From: an uncultured Clostridium sp.
GTDB lineage: Bacteria; Bacillota; Clostridia; TANB77; CAG-508
Length of the DNA: 64,000 nucleotides
Assembly (NCBI GenBank): GCA_947648905.1
Contig: CANSPP010000002.1
Coordinates: forward strand, 1-64,000
Reading direction: 5' to 3'
The first letter of the stretch is position 1. Each line of letters begins with the position of its first letter. The notes below the pieces were generated by a model. It saw only the letters and a program-made list of their open reading frames with translations, had not been told where the DNA came from and ran no database searches. Shown one piece after another: positions 44,631 to 53,804 of this stretch. A program made the position numbers and the translations under genes.

Positions 44631-46325
44631 TTATGGGTTAACATATAAAGTTGAATTATTTGTATAAATAACCATACCAGGTTTGGCTCCATTTGGTTTT
44701 TTAACATAGCGGACTTCGCAAAAATCAACAGGTACGTTAGAAGACAGTCTAGCCTTACTATGTTGTGCTGTAATTTCAGCACATTTTGTTAATACTTCAT
44801 CAGATGGGGAAGTGGTAACATTATTTAAGATTAGTATTGCGTGACTTCCGTGTATGTCTTTAGTATGAAACCACAAGTCATTTTTCCTAGCATACTTTAA
44901 TGTTAAATAGTCGTTTTCTTTATTGTTTCTACCAACTAAAAGTGTAAATCCATTAATTGTATATTTTAAAGGATTAAATTTTTGTAATTTATTTTTTGTA
45001 AGTGATGATTTTTTTATTTTTGCATTCTTTTTCTTTTTATATTTATCAGTCTGGGGTTTAAAAATAACGTTTTCTGAAATTTCCTCAAAGATGTCAGAAA
45101 TTTCTTCAATACTAGTTGCTACTTCTAATTCATAAACAATACTTTCAATATAGTTTAATTCTTTCAAAGTTTCTTCTTTTTGAGTGCCTACGATTTCTAA
45201 TGCGTTTTTTAGTTTATTATATTTTTTAAAAAATCTTTTTGCATTTATTGCAGGAGTATAGGCAGGGTCTAGTTTTATCGTTATCAAATTATTGTTATCA
45301 TAATAATTTTCCAGTTCAATTTGAGCTATATTTTCATTTTTAATTCTATATAAATTAGCAGTAATCAACTCTCCATATAGTTTATATTTGTCCATATCAT
45401 TACAATCTTGTAATTTTCTATTAATGTTTTCTAGCCTTTTAGTATATTTTTTTAGTGTAGATAAAATTAATTTTAAAACAGTATTTCTATAAGTTTTTAA
45501 ATCTTCGCTAGTTTCTTTTTTATAATAGAAATCATCAATGAAAAAGTTTAAATCAAAATTATGAGTATGGTCATCTGTAACTAAAAAGTAGTCTTTTTCC
45601 AATTGCTCAAAGCTTAAAGCTTGTGCTTCCGTTTTTGAAATGATTTTCTCTAAATAATTATAAATTACTTCTAAATTAGATGTTTGCAATTTATCCATAA
45701 TAAATTCAACATAGTTTTTGCTAATACCATTAAAAGTATTTGAAATAGCTACACTAATTTGATTTTCACCAGTTGAGAAAACAGCTTTTTCAAAATCACT
45801 AAAATTTGTACATTCCAAAAAGTTTTGCTTTGTTGGTTCAGGATATGAATATTTGATATGTGGTACAATAACTCTAGAACTATTTTCGTTGTTTATATGT
45901 CTTAAACTATCTATAATTGTATTGTCATCATCTAATAAAATAATATTGCAATGTTTTCCCATAAGTTCAACAACAAGCTTTTTACAAATAATATCATCAA
46001 CATCGTCAAAACCTTCAAACTCAATAGTTACAATTCTTTCTAAATCATTTGTTATGATATTTTTAATATGTAATCCTATTAAATGTTTACGCAAAACCAT
46101 ACAAAAATTAGGAGCAACTTGTGGGTTAGGTTTTGGATGAGTTGTTAAATGAATTCTATAATTTGGTGAGCTGGTACAAATATTTAAAGCATAATTAGTT
46201 CCAGCTAAATAAAAACCTAAAACAACATTATTTGAACTAGGTTGAAATATTTTATCAATTCTTGCTCCAGACAATTGCTGTAACTCTGAAGCAATGGCTT
46301 TTGTTACAATTCCGTCGAATGCCAT
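44631..46325 (-). CDS. rqcH: Rqc2/RqcH-type ribosome quality control protein (NFACT)
   Basis: 564 residues from the ATG encoding 'MAFDGI' (46325-46323) with GGAGAG upstream; the longer frame would translate a repeat. NFACT-N domain with 'CMVLRKHL' (the Arg region needed for Ala-tRNA recruitment), helix-hairpin and long coiled coil (about 250-420), then NFACT-R ('DLWFHTKDIHGSHAIL'). Binds obstructed 50S subunits and adds alanine tails to stalled chains, marking them for ClpXP. Relevant to this genome because CGG stalling may load this pathway. Also annotated as fibronectin-binding protein FbpA. Confidence 0.93.
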   Translation of the reverse strand: MAFDGIVTKAIASELQQLSGARIDKIFQPSSNNVVLGFYLAGTNYALNICTSSPNYRIHLTTHPKPNPQVAPNFCMVLRKHLIGLHIKNIITNDLERIVTIEFEGFDDVDDIICKKLVVELMGKHCNIILLDDDNTIIDSLRHINNENSSRVIVPHIKYSYPEPTKQNFLECTNFSDFEKAVFSTGENQISVAISNTFNGISKNYVEFIMDKLQTSNLEVIYNYLEKIISKTEAQALSFEQLEKDYFLVTDDHTHNFDLNFFIDDFYYKKETSEDLKTYRNTVLKLILSTLKKYTKRLENINRKLQDCNDMDKYKLYGELITANLYRIKNENIAQIELENYYDNNNLITIKLDPAYTPAINAKRFFKKYNKLKNALEIVGTQKEETLKELNYIESIVYELEVATSIEEISDIFEEISENVIFKPQTDKYKKKKNAKIKKSSLTKNKLQKFNPLKYTINGFTLLVGRNNKENDYLTLKYARKNDLWFHTKDIHGSHAILILNNVTTSPSDEVLTKCAEITAQHSKARLSSNVPVDFCEVRYVKKPNGAKPGMVIYTNNSTLYVNP

Positions 46326-46347
46326 TGTTATCTCTCCTTTTTTAATC

Positions 46348-46376
46348 CTGTCAAGAAGGTCCGTCCCTGTTGGCAT
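46348..46376 (-). repeat. GGGACG-core hairpin repeat, copy 11
   Basis: GGTCCGTCCC core (GGGACGGACC on the minus strand) with imperfect CTGTCAA/TTGGCA arms, in the rqcH leader. Confidence 0.65.
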
Positions 46377-46470
46377 AAGTCTATAATACCATAAATTTTA
46401 CAAAAAATCTATTGATTAAAATAATTTGTAAGTATATAATTAATGCAAAAGAAAGGAATGAAATTAAAAT

Positions 46471-48198
46471 ATGAATGAAGAGACTAAACAAAAGATACAA
46501 GAGTTATTGAATCAAATACCAATAAATGAGTGGAATATTGATGCAGTTGAAGAAGTGAAAGAATGCTTAATAAACCAAAATTATATAGAAGCTTTAAAAA
46601 AGCTTGAGGAGATAGTAAATCAAAGAGAAGAAACTGAAAAAGAGATTTTAAATGTTCCAAAAACAAATAAAAAAGAAGAGAAGAAAGGTATTTATCCTGA
46701 AAAATTAAGTAATAAAGAGTTAGAACGAATATATATAGGATTATTACTTTTAGACCCAAAATTAATAGTGAAGTTTTATTTTATATATGAGAATTGCTAT
46801 TTTGAAGATAAAGAGCTAGAAAATATATATAAAAGTATCTTATTTACTGAAGGAGGGGCATATAGCTCTGAAGCAGCAAAGAAGGGATACAATTTTGCAA
46901 AAGATACAGAGCAATCATTTAAATTAAAAAGTGAATTGAAAAGTGAAATACGTGACAAAGATCATAATATGGAAAAAGTGTATGTAGAACTTAGTAAATT
47001 ATTTGCACTAAGAAAAAGCTATTTAGCAATTCCAATACAAAGCATTCAAGATAGAGTAGTAGAAATAACAGATTACAAATTATATGATAAAATGTCGGTA
47101 GAAGAGGTTGAAGCAGCTGTCGTACAAGTTAATGATACAGAAAAATTTAAAAGAGCGGTATTAAATCAAGACCTTACAGAGTTTTTGAAAAAAGGAGATA
47201 ATAATTTAAGAAATGGCTTACCTTTGCCATTCCCAACACTAACAGATGTATTTAAAGGAATAAGAAAAGGTGAAACAATGGCATATGCAATGCCATCAAA
47301 TGCAGGAAAAAGTAGATTTACAATTGATTTAGCTGCACATACAGCACTAGTACACAAGAAAAAAGTGCTTATAATTTCAAACGAAATGTCAGAAGAAAAA
47401 ATGAAACTTTGCTTAATAACTACAATAATAAATAATAAAGCAATTCAAGAGTTACACGGACAAACAATAAGTAAAACAGAAGGAGAACTTCTAGAATTCA
47501 AGTTTAGACCAGATAACAAGAAAAATGTAGAGGTAGATGAAGATGGCTTCATTTTAAAAAGAGAAAAAGAAACACAAGAACAATTTGTAAAAAGATTAGT
47601 AGAAGAATCAACAGAATTTAATAAAATAATTGAAATAACAAACTGGGCCAATAAAGAAATAAAAAATTCAATTTATTTTATTAACATAACGGACCATACA
47701 AATGATGAACTAAAAAAAGTAATAATGAATTATTATTATAAGGAACAAATTGAATATGTGTTTTATGATACACTAAAAACTGATACGGCTAACATAGGTA
47801 TAGGAGAGGAGTTAAAGAAAACTGCAACAATACTTTCAAATTTAGCACAAAACTTCAATATGTTCATTTGTTCAACATTACAATTAGCAGAAAGTAATAC
47901 TTTGCCAGTTAACTTAAATGTAAATGACTTAGCTGTTAGCAGAACAGTAAAAGAAGTTTTAGATACTTTATGCTTGATAAAACAAATTAATAGAGATACT
48001 TTACAAAATTATGAGTATTCTTTAAATGAGGTTGATACAAAATTCTTTGATTTAGAAAAATATGATGACCCAGATATTAGATATTATGCTTGTGTTGTTG
48101 ATAAAAACAGGGCTGGTGCTAAACCTACATTATTATTCAAATTAAATCTTGCTTATAATGTTTGGGAAGAACTTGGATATTTGAGATTAAAACAATAA
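46471..48198 (+). CDS. DnaB-like RecA-fold ATPase
   Basis: 575 residues. The region around 90-125 resembles the DnaB N-terminal domain ('IGLLLLDPKLIVKF'), and residues about 255-570 form the hexameric helicase core: 'GETMAYAMPSNAGKSRF' at the P-loop (first Gly of Walker A replaced), 'VLIISNEMSEEKMK' (H1a), 'VFYDTLKTD' (Walker B-like) and 'ICSTLQLAES' (H3-like Gln). It is not the housekeeping DnaB by its divergent P-loop. It could be a phage- or plasmid-derived helicase or a regulatory RecA-fold ATPase. GAAAGGAA start signal. Confidence 0.7.
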   Translation: MNEETKQKIQELLNQIPINEWNIDAVEEVKECLINQNYIEALKKLEEIVNQREETEKEILNVPKTNKKEEKKGIYPEKLSNKELERIYIGLLLLDPKLIVKFYFIYENCYFEDKELENIYKSILFTEGGAYSSEAAKKGYNFAKDTEQSFKLKSELKSEIRDKDHNMEKVYVELSKLFALRKSYLAIPIQSIQDRVVEITDYKLYDKMSVEEVEAAVVQVNDTEKFKRAVLNQDLTEFLKKGDNNLRNGLPLPFPTLTDVFKGIRKGETMAYAMPSNAGKSRFTIDLAAHTALVHKKKVLIISNEMSEEKMKLCLITTIINNKAIQELHGQTISKTEGELLEFKFRPDNKKNVEVDEDGFILKREKETQEQFVKRLVEESTEFNKIIEITNWANKEIKNSIYFINITDHTNDELKKVIMNYYYKEQIEYVFYDTLKTDTANIGIGEELKKTATILSNLAQNFNMFICSTLQLAESNTLPVNLNVNDLAVSRTVKEVLDTLCLIKQINRDTLQNYEYSLNEVDTKFFDLEKYDDPDIRYYACVVDKNRAGAKPTLLFKLNLAYNVWEELGYLRLKQ

Positions 48199-48212
48199 TT
48201 ATAAAATATGAA

Positions 48213-48257
48213 AAAAGAGACTCGAAAGATATAAAACTATACCTTCAAGTCTCTTTT
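48213..48257 (+). terminator. Intrinsic terminator
   Basis: AAAGAGACT-GAAAGATAT pairs with ATA-CCTTC-AAGTCTCTTTT; last bases T-rich. Confidence 0.75.
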
Positions 48258-48275
48258 ATAATGCTTAAAAGAAAA

Positions 48276-48340
48276 CTTACGAAAATGCAAGAAAAGTGTA
48301 AGGTAAATCGATAGAAACCCTGCAAAAAAGAGAATATAAT
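48276..48340 (+). promoter_or_regulatory. BceR-like operator and promoter of transglycosylase gene
   Basis: CTTAC-GAAAAT-GCAAG-N6-GTAAGG-T-AAATCGATAG (48276-48313), then TATAAT at 48335-48340. AAATCG to TATAAT is 30 bases, exactly as at the bceAB-like promoter (56727-56790). The -35 is poor, as expected for an activated promoter. Confidence 0.65.
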
Positions 48341-48378
48341 AAAATAAAAAGTAGTATTAAAGGAAATAAGGTGATTAT

Positions 48379-49071
48379 ATGAAAGTAGTAGGGAAAATAA
48401 TCTTTGTAGTAATATTAGTCTCAATTAGCATAGGGTTACTAGTAGTTGGAAACGGTTATAATATGTATAAAGATGCTATTGAACAAATACCGTTATCACA
48501 AAAAGTAGAAAGTATAAAATCAAAAAAGAACTATACAAATATAGAGGATGTACCCAAAATTTATAAAAATGCAGTCATATCAGTAGAAGACCATAGATTT
48601 TATGAACATAGTGGAATTGATATAATTGCAATAGGTAGGGCAATTATAAACGATGTAAAAGCAATGGAATTTGTTGAAGGTGGAAGCACAATAACTCAAC
48701 AGCTATCTAAAAATATTTATTTTACGCAAGATAAGAAAATGGTAAGAAAAGTTGCAGAACTATTTATGTCTTTTGAAATAGAAAAAAATTATGAAAAAGA
48801 CGAAATACTAGAATTGTATATCAATACAAGTTATTTTGGAAATGGTTATTACACACTAAAAGAGGCTGCAAAAGGATACTTTAACAAAGAACTAAATGAA
48901 ATGACAGATAGTGAACTAATTTTGCTTGCAGGAATTCCAAATGCACCATCAGTTTATGCACCAACTAGAAATCCTGGACTTGCAAAGCAAAGACAAAAAC
49001 AGGTGATTAATAAAATGATTGAATATGGATATTTGACTAGAACACAAGCTGATAAAATATTGGAAGAATAG
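48379..49071 (+). CDS. Monofunctional peptidoglycan glycosyltransferase (GT51)
   Basis: 230 residues: one N-terminal membrane helix (about 5-24), then the GT51 domain with 'ISVEDHRFYEHSGID' (catalytic Glu about 70), 'EGGSTITQQLSKNIYF', 'KVAELFMSFEIEKNYEKDEILELYINT' in segments, and 'YFGNGYYTLKEAA'. It lacks a transpeptidase domain, so it only polymerises lipid II. AAGGTG start signal. The operator shared with the Bce-like module indicates induction by cell-wall stress. Confidence 0.9.
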   Translation: MKVVGKIIFVVILVSISIGLLVVGNGYNMYKDAIEQIPLSQKVESIKSKKNYTNIEDVPKIYKNAVISVEDHRFYEHSGIDIIAIGRAIINDVKAMEFVEGGSTITQQLSKNIYFTQDKKMVRKVAELFMSFEIEKNYEKDEILELYINTSYFGNGYYTLKEAAKGYFNKELNEMTDSELILLAGIPNAPSVYAPTRNPGLAKQRQKQVINKMIEYGYLTRTQADKILEE

Positions 49072-49112
49072 TGCTGATTGAAGAGCATCAATTGGCACTA
49101 ACATCCCCTTTT

Positions 49113-49152
49113 ATTTACGAATAGAAAAGATAAAAATTTTCTATTCGTAAAT
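49113..49152. repeat. Perfect 16-bp inverted repeat
   Basis: ATTTACGAATAGAAAA (49113-49128) and its exact complement (49137-49152) with an 8-base loop and no T-run. It lies between the transglycosylase and the DUF3841 gene. It could be a terminator remnant or a recombination or protein-binding site. Confidence 0.6.
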
Positions 49153-49175
49153 AAATTTCCCGTAAAAAGCACAAT

Positions 49176-49204
49176 TTTACATAATCTTATTTTTGTGATA
49201 TAAT
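49176..49204 (+). promoter_or_regulatory. DUF3841 gene promoter
   Basis: TTTACA (49176-49181), 17 bases, TATAAT (49199-49204). Confidence 0.65.
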
Positions 49205-49240
49205 CTATATAGGTTAGATATAAAAGAAAGGAACCTAAAA

Positions 49241-49819
49241 ATGTTATTATGGACAATTCAGCCTTATTGTGTATATGAGCTTTTACGGCTTAAAGGCATT
49301 TATAGGTGCAACCCTGAGTTAAGTTCTTTTTTAGACACAGAGGAATTTGTAAACGCTTATGATTGGATTTCTAAGAAAATGAAAGAAAAAATTGGAAATC
49401 CACCAGAAGGTGTAAAATATCCTGTATGGGCATATTATTGTGTTGAAGGAGAACATAAAAGACCAGATATGAGAAAGTTTGCTTTTAAAGTAGATAAAAA
49501 ATCTGTTCTTTTAGAAATTGAAATTCCAGATTCAGACGTATTACTCACAGATCATACTCTTTGGCATTGTACTCTTAATGATTCAATTAATTATGAGGCA
49601 AACTATATTGACGACATTTCAGATGAAGAATGGGAAAGACTGACTGAAATGGAGGAAGACTATTATAATAGTTTATCAAAGGAAAATCAGAGATTGTACA
49701 AAGAAAAAAGCTGGGAAAAAGTAATTTGTTCTAAAAAGCATAATTTGAAATATGTTCAGGCAACTTTTTGGGAACTGAAGAAATCACAAATAAGAAAGGT
49801 TTGGGTTCTGAAAAAATAA
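49241..49819 (+). CDS. DUF3841-family protein, probably acquired
   Basis: 192 residues beginning 'MLLWTIQPYCVYELL', the recognisable opening of DUF3841, with Trp/Tyr-rich ends ('FWELKKSQIRKVWVLKK'). Function unknown. Codon use differs from neighbours (CAG, CCT, GGC, TGC, CTT, and an in-frame CGG at 49286-49288), and the reading frame needs no shift at that CGG. Shifting there would give a stop after 12 codons. It is the only sense CGG I found in the window, which fits recent transfer. Flanked by an inverted repeat and a terminator. Confidence 0.8.
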   Translation: MLLWTIQPYCVYELLRLKGIYRCNPELSSFLDTEEFVNAYDWISKKMKEKIGNPPEGVKYPVWAYYCVEGEHKRPDMRKFAFKVDKKSVLLEIEIPDSDVLLTDHTLWHCTLNDSINYEANYIDDISDEEWERLTEMEEDYYNSLSKENQRLYKEKSWEKVICSKKHNLKYVQATFWELKKSQIRKVWVLKK

Positions 49820-49827
49820 TTCTTTCC

Positions 49828-49857
49828 ACACTCTAGAAAATTTTCTGGAGTGTTTTT
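49828..49857 (+). terminator. Intrinsic terminator
   Basis: ACACTCTAGAAAA pairs with TTTTCTGGAGTGT (one G-T), then TTTTT. Confidence 0.85.
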
Positions 49858-49913
49858 ATGTGGTTTTTATTGGAATAAATAATATTTAAATGCATAAATT
49901 TTTTATAAAATTA

Positions 49914-49942
49914 TTGACAAGAAAATAAAAGCATTATAGAAT
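49914..49942 (+). promoter_or_regulatory. NUDIX gene promoter
   Basis: TTGACA (49914-49919), 17 bases, TAGAAT (49937-49942). Confidence 0.75.
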
Positions 49943-49975
49943 ACAAACAAGAGTTTTACAATAAGGAGATACGAA

Positions 49976-50401
49976 ATGCAAAAATTAAATTTAATTGTTG
50001 TTTTTGACAAAAAACTAGAAAAAGGACTATTCTGTATTAGAGCAAAAGAACCATATAAAGGAATGTATAACTTTGTAGGTGGAAAAGTTGAAGAAAATGA
50101 AACAAATGACGAAGGCGCATATAGAGAGCTATATGAAGAAACAGGAATTAGAAAACAAGATATTGAATTAGAACATTTTATGGATTTAAATTATTTTAAG
50201 TATGAAAATAATTTACAAGTTTATTATGGTATTTTAAAACATGAAGTTGAGTTGATTGAGGAAAAGAATAAACTTGAATGGGTTGTTTTAAATGATGATT
50301 TACTTGATATAGAAAAGTTTGCTGGTAATTATAATATTCCACATATTATAAAGCAAATTAAAGTTTATTTAGCAAATGGAACTGAAATTGATAAATATTA
50401 G
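49976..50401 (+). CDS. NUDIX hydrolase
   Basis: 141 residues with the Nudix box 'GGKVEENETNDEGAYRELYEETGI' in its standard spacing (GX5EX7REUXEEXGU) near 38-60. Hydrolyses a nucleoside diphosphate linked to another moiety; the 8-oxo-dGTPase (MutT) type is possible but the substrate is not readable from sequence. AAGGAG start signal and its own promoter. Confidence 0.9.
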   Translation: MQKLNLIVVFDKKLEKGLFCIRAKEPYKGMYNFVGGKVEENETNDEGAYRELYEETGIRKQDIELEHFMDLNYFKYENNLQVYYGILKHEVELIEEKNKLEWVVLNDDLLDIEKFAGNYNIPHIIKQIKVYLANGTEIDKY

Positions 50402-50458
50402 AATTATTTTATAAAATGATATGAAAAATTGATAAATGAAAGAAAAGGAGACAAAATT

Positions 50459-50644
50459 ATGGAGAAAAAGTTAAAAATAATAATAGAGAATTGCCCACAA
50501 AATCATAAATGCCCTGCTGTAAAAGTTTGTCCAGTTGGAGCATTATCCCAAAAAGATTTTGAAGCACCTAAAATAGATTATGATAAATGTATAAGATGTG
50601 GCAAATGTTCAAATTTCTGCCCTAAAAAAGCATTGGTTTTGTAA
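50459..50644 (+). CDS. Small 4Fe-4S ferredoxin-like protein
   Basis: 61 residues from ATG 50459 (AAAGGAG). One classical cluster motif, 'CIRCGKCSNFCPKK', plus a second Cys group at the N-terminus ('CPQNHKCPAVKVCPVGAL') that can complete a second cluster. A low-potential electron carrier, or a regulatory iron-sulfur protein. Partner unknown. Confidence 0.85.
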   Translation: MEKKLKIIIENCPQNHKCPAVKVCPVGALSQKDFEAPKIDYDKCIRCGKCSNFCPKKALVL

Positions 50645-50725
50645 AATCTGAATTATAATTTATGTAGATAATTATTTTGTATAGTATATCTCTAACAGTA
50701 CCTAATTAAAATAAGTGAGGAGTTT

Positions 50726-51022
50726 ATGAAAGAAGAAGTTTACAAATATCTAAAAATGATACCAAGAGGAAAAGTAGTAACATATGGACAGATTGCAGAA
50801 TATTTAGGAAACAAAAAATTATGCAGAGTTGTAGGGAATATTTTGCATAATAATCCAGATCCAATTAATCAACCTTGTTATAAAGTAGTAAATAGTAAAG
50901 GACAACTTTCGAAGAATTTCGGTGATGGAGGAATAGAGGTTCAAAAACAGAGATTAGAAAGTGATGGCATAGAAGTGATTAATTATAAAGTTGATTTATC
51001 AAAATATAAATATAAAGAATAA
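50726..51022 (+). CDS. MGMT/ATL-like DNA-binding protein
   Basis: 98 residues covering only the C-terminal domain of O6-alkylguanine-DNA alkyltransferase: '[17 protein letters not shown]' with the helix-turn-helix, and the active-site loop as 'PCYKVVN' instead of PCHRVV. The acceptor Cys is present but the His that activates it is Tyr. The small size and altered motif suggest lesion recognition or weak transfer activity rather than a full Ogt. GTGAGGAG start signal. Confidence 0.8.
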   Translation: MKEEVYKYLKMIPRGKVVTYGQIAEYLGNKKLCRVVGNILHNNPDPINQPCYKVVNSKGQLSKNFGDGGIEVQKQRLESDGIEVINYKVDLSKYKYKE

Positions 51023-51069
51023 AAATCTTATATGAAATTAACTTTTATAAAAATAAAAGGATTAGAAAC

Positions 51070-51135
51070 TATAATAGTAACCAAAATAAACTCTATCTCA
51101 TAAAATATACAAAAAATGAGAGGAGTTTATTTTTT
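51070..51135 (+). promoter_or_regulatory. Promoter element and RBS-sequestering hairpin with T-run before peroxiredoxin
   Basis: TATAAT at 51070-51075. AATAAACTC-ATCTCAT (51085-51101) pairs with ATGAG-AGGAGTTTATT (51116-51132), directly followed by T5 and the ATG. The 3' strand contains GAGAGGAG, so the hairpin can both end transcription and hide the Shine-Dalgarno. Confidence 0.55.
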
Positions 51136-51841
51136 ATGGACTATGAATTAATGATGAATGGCAACGTAAGAATAGGACAAAAAGCACCAGACTTTGAAGC
51201 GGAAACAACATTTGGAAAAATAAAACTAGAAGACTACAAAGGAAAATGGCTTGTATTATTCTCGCATCCACGGGGATTTCACACCAGTTTGTACAACGGA
51301 GATGATAGCATTTACAAGAGCGCAGAAATACTTTAATCAAATAAATACAGAATTATTGGGATTAAGTGTAGACTCAAACAGTTCACATTTAGCGTGGATG
51401 TATGACATATATTGCAGAACTGGAATAAAAGTATCATTTCCAATAATAGCGGACAGAAATGGTCAAATTGCAAGAAAATATGGGATGATAGCAAGCGACA
51501 TAAGTAATACTGAAACAGTAAGAAATGTATTTATAATAGATGATAAAGGAGTAATAAGAACAATTTTAATTTATCCAATGAATGTAGGAAGATTTATTCC
51601 AGAAATATTAAGAGTAGTGCAAGCATTACAAATGGCAGATTGCGCTAAAGCATCAACAGGAGCAAATTGGATACCAAATCAACCATTAATAGTTCCAATG
51701 CCACAAAATTATAATCAATTAGAAGAAAGAGTAGAAAGTATAAATAAAAATAGAAATGGAATAAGTTGGTATTTAAGTTTTAAAGAGCCTCCAAAAGAAT
51801 GTGTTAAAGAAAATGAAAATTGTAAAGAATTAAATGAATAG
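51136..51841 (+). CDS. Peroxiredoxin (Prx6/1-Cys-like) with +1 shift at CGG
   Basis: The ATG at 51136 reads '[19 protein letters not shown]' and 'WLVLFSHP', then CGG at 51271; the zero frame ends at 51336. Skipping the C gives '[18 protein letters not shown]', in which the peroxidatic Cys lies six residues after the site. It continues through '[15 protein letters not shown]', '[17 protein letters not shown]' and the long Prx6-type C-terminal arm to 51841. 706 bases (3n+1), about 234 residues. Reduces peroxides. Without the shift the protein has no active site. The Gly/Ala before 'DFTPVC' is conserved in the family. Confidence 0.9.
51271..51274 (+). other. CGG(G) +1 frameshift site in peroxiredoxin
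   Basis: In-frame CCA CGG G; restored frame reads GGG (Gly) GAT TTC. Confidence 0.85.
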
Positions 51842-51859
51842 TATTTTTTTATTTCAACA

Positions 51860-51905
51860 TAATAATAGTATGAGCAAAATAAAAAAAGTTCATACTATTA
51901 TTTTT
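51860..51905 (+). terminator. Intrinsic terminator
   Basis: AATAATAGTATGA pairs with TCATACTATTATT, followed by TTTTG. Confidence 0.8.
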
Positions 51906-51918
51906 GTGGAGGTAGAAA

Positions 51919-52086
51919 ATGGAAAAAAATCAAGAAATAAAATGTTCAGTAACAAGTTGCAAATACAATAATAGTGAAGATGGTAAGTGCATACTAGAAA
52001 GTATACAAGTAGAGCCAATAATGGAATGTGAAACAATGCAACCAGATGAATCTATGTGTGCAAGCTACGAATATGTAGAAGACTAA
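51919..52086 (+). CDS. DUF1540 small Cys-rich protein
   Basis: 55 residues, ATG at 51919 after GGAGG. The Cys pattern 'CSVTSCKYN...GKCILESI...C...CASYE' is that of DUF1540, a small presumed zinc-binding domain common in sporulating Firmicutes. Function unknown. Followed by a strong hairpin terminator (52092-52138). Confidence 0.85.
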   Translation: MEKNQEIKCSVTSCKYNNSEDGKCILESIQVEPIMECETMQPDESMCASYEYVED

Positions 52087-52091
52087 TATGT

Positions 52092-52138
52092 TAATTGATG
52101 TGTTTTTGAGAGACAAGGCAAAAAACACATCAATTTTT
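52092..52138 (+). terminator. Intrinsic terminator
   Basis: AATTGATGTGTTTTT pairs with AAAAACACATCAATT, then TTT. Confidence 0.8.
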
Positions 52139-52157
52139 ATGTAAGTGAATTTTACAC

Positions 52158-53153
<996 letters not shown>

Positions 53154-53166
53154 TTAAAGAATTAAA

Positions 53167-53206
53167 AGAGATTAGATACTATTATAGTACCTAATCTCTC
53201 TTTTTA
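53167..53206 (+). terminator. fba terminator
   Basis: AGAGATTAG-ATACT pairs with AGTAC-CTAATCTCT, then CTTTTT. Also serves as the convergent boundary with smpB. Confidence 0.85.
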
Positions 53207-53214
53207 ATATAATT

Positions 53215-53661
53215 TTAATTTTTTAAATTTCTAGCAATTTGTCTCTCAGCATCTTTTTTTGCAATATCTTGACGCTTATCATACAATTTTTTACCCTTAC
53301 CAATACCAAGCTCTAGTTTTACTAAACTTCCTTTAAAATACAATTTGATAGGAACTAAGCTATAACCTTTTTGTTTAACAAGTCCAAATAATTTATTAAT
53401 TTCTCTTTTATTTAATAAAAGCTTTCTATCACGTAAAGGGTCTTTGTTGAAAATATTTCCGTGTTCATAAGGGCTAATATGCATACCAACAACAAAAACT
53501 TCGCCATTTTTTAACATTGCATATGTATCTTTTAAATTAACTTTTCCGCTTCTGATAGATTTAATTTCTGTACCAGAAAGTACAATTCCCGCTTCTAATT
53601 TATCTTCAATATCATAATTATGGTATGCGGTAGGATTTTTAGCAATCAATTTATTTTCCAT
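53215..53661 (-). CDS. smpB: SsrA-binding protein
   Basis: 148 residues from the ATG at 53661 ('[16 protein letters not shown]'); the extra upstream codons in the frame lack a start signal. Family motifs '[15 protein letters not shown]', 'HISPYEHGN', '[10 protein letters not shown]' and the C-terminal '[20 protein letters not shown]'. Binds tmRNA for trans-translation at stalled ribosomes. The ssrA gene is not next to it. Together with rqcH it shows both rescue systems in this window. Confidence 0.96.
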   Translation of the reverse strand: MENKLIAKNPTAYHNYDIEDKLEAGIVLSGTEIKSIRSGKVNLKDTYAMLKNGEVFVVGMHISPYEHGNIFNKDPLRDRKLLLNKREINKLFGLVKQKGYSLVPIKLYFKGSLVKLELGIGKGKKLYDKRQDIAKKDAERQIARNLKN

Positions 53662-53804
53662 AATAATTCTCCAATCTGTTGTCAATAGACCATAAAAGCC
53701 ATAAAACAACTATTATTAATAGCTAATGCAATTATAACACAAAATAAAAAAGAATGCACCCCAAAATATTAATAAATAATAAATTGAAGCACATAAAACT
53801 AAAA

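Noticed and set aside
44631..46376. Longer RqcH beginning at 46376
   Set aside because: The first 17 codons would translate a GGGACG repeat; the conserved family start 'MAFDG' follows a good Shine-Dalgarno.
49113..49152. Inverted repeat as a phage attachment site
   Set aside because: No integrase, direct repeat or tRNA end nearby; kept only as an unexplained inverted repeat.
6337..51274. Six frameshifts as ordinary homopolymer sequencing errors
   Set aside because: None lies in a homopolymer and all add the same base in the same codon context. A systematic assembly artefact is still possible and is listed as the main refutation.
53160..53215. tmRNA (ssrA) next to smpB
   Set aside because: Only the fba terminator is present; no tRNA-like ends or tag frame.
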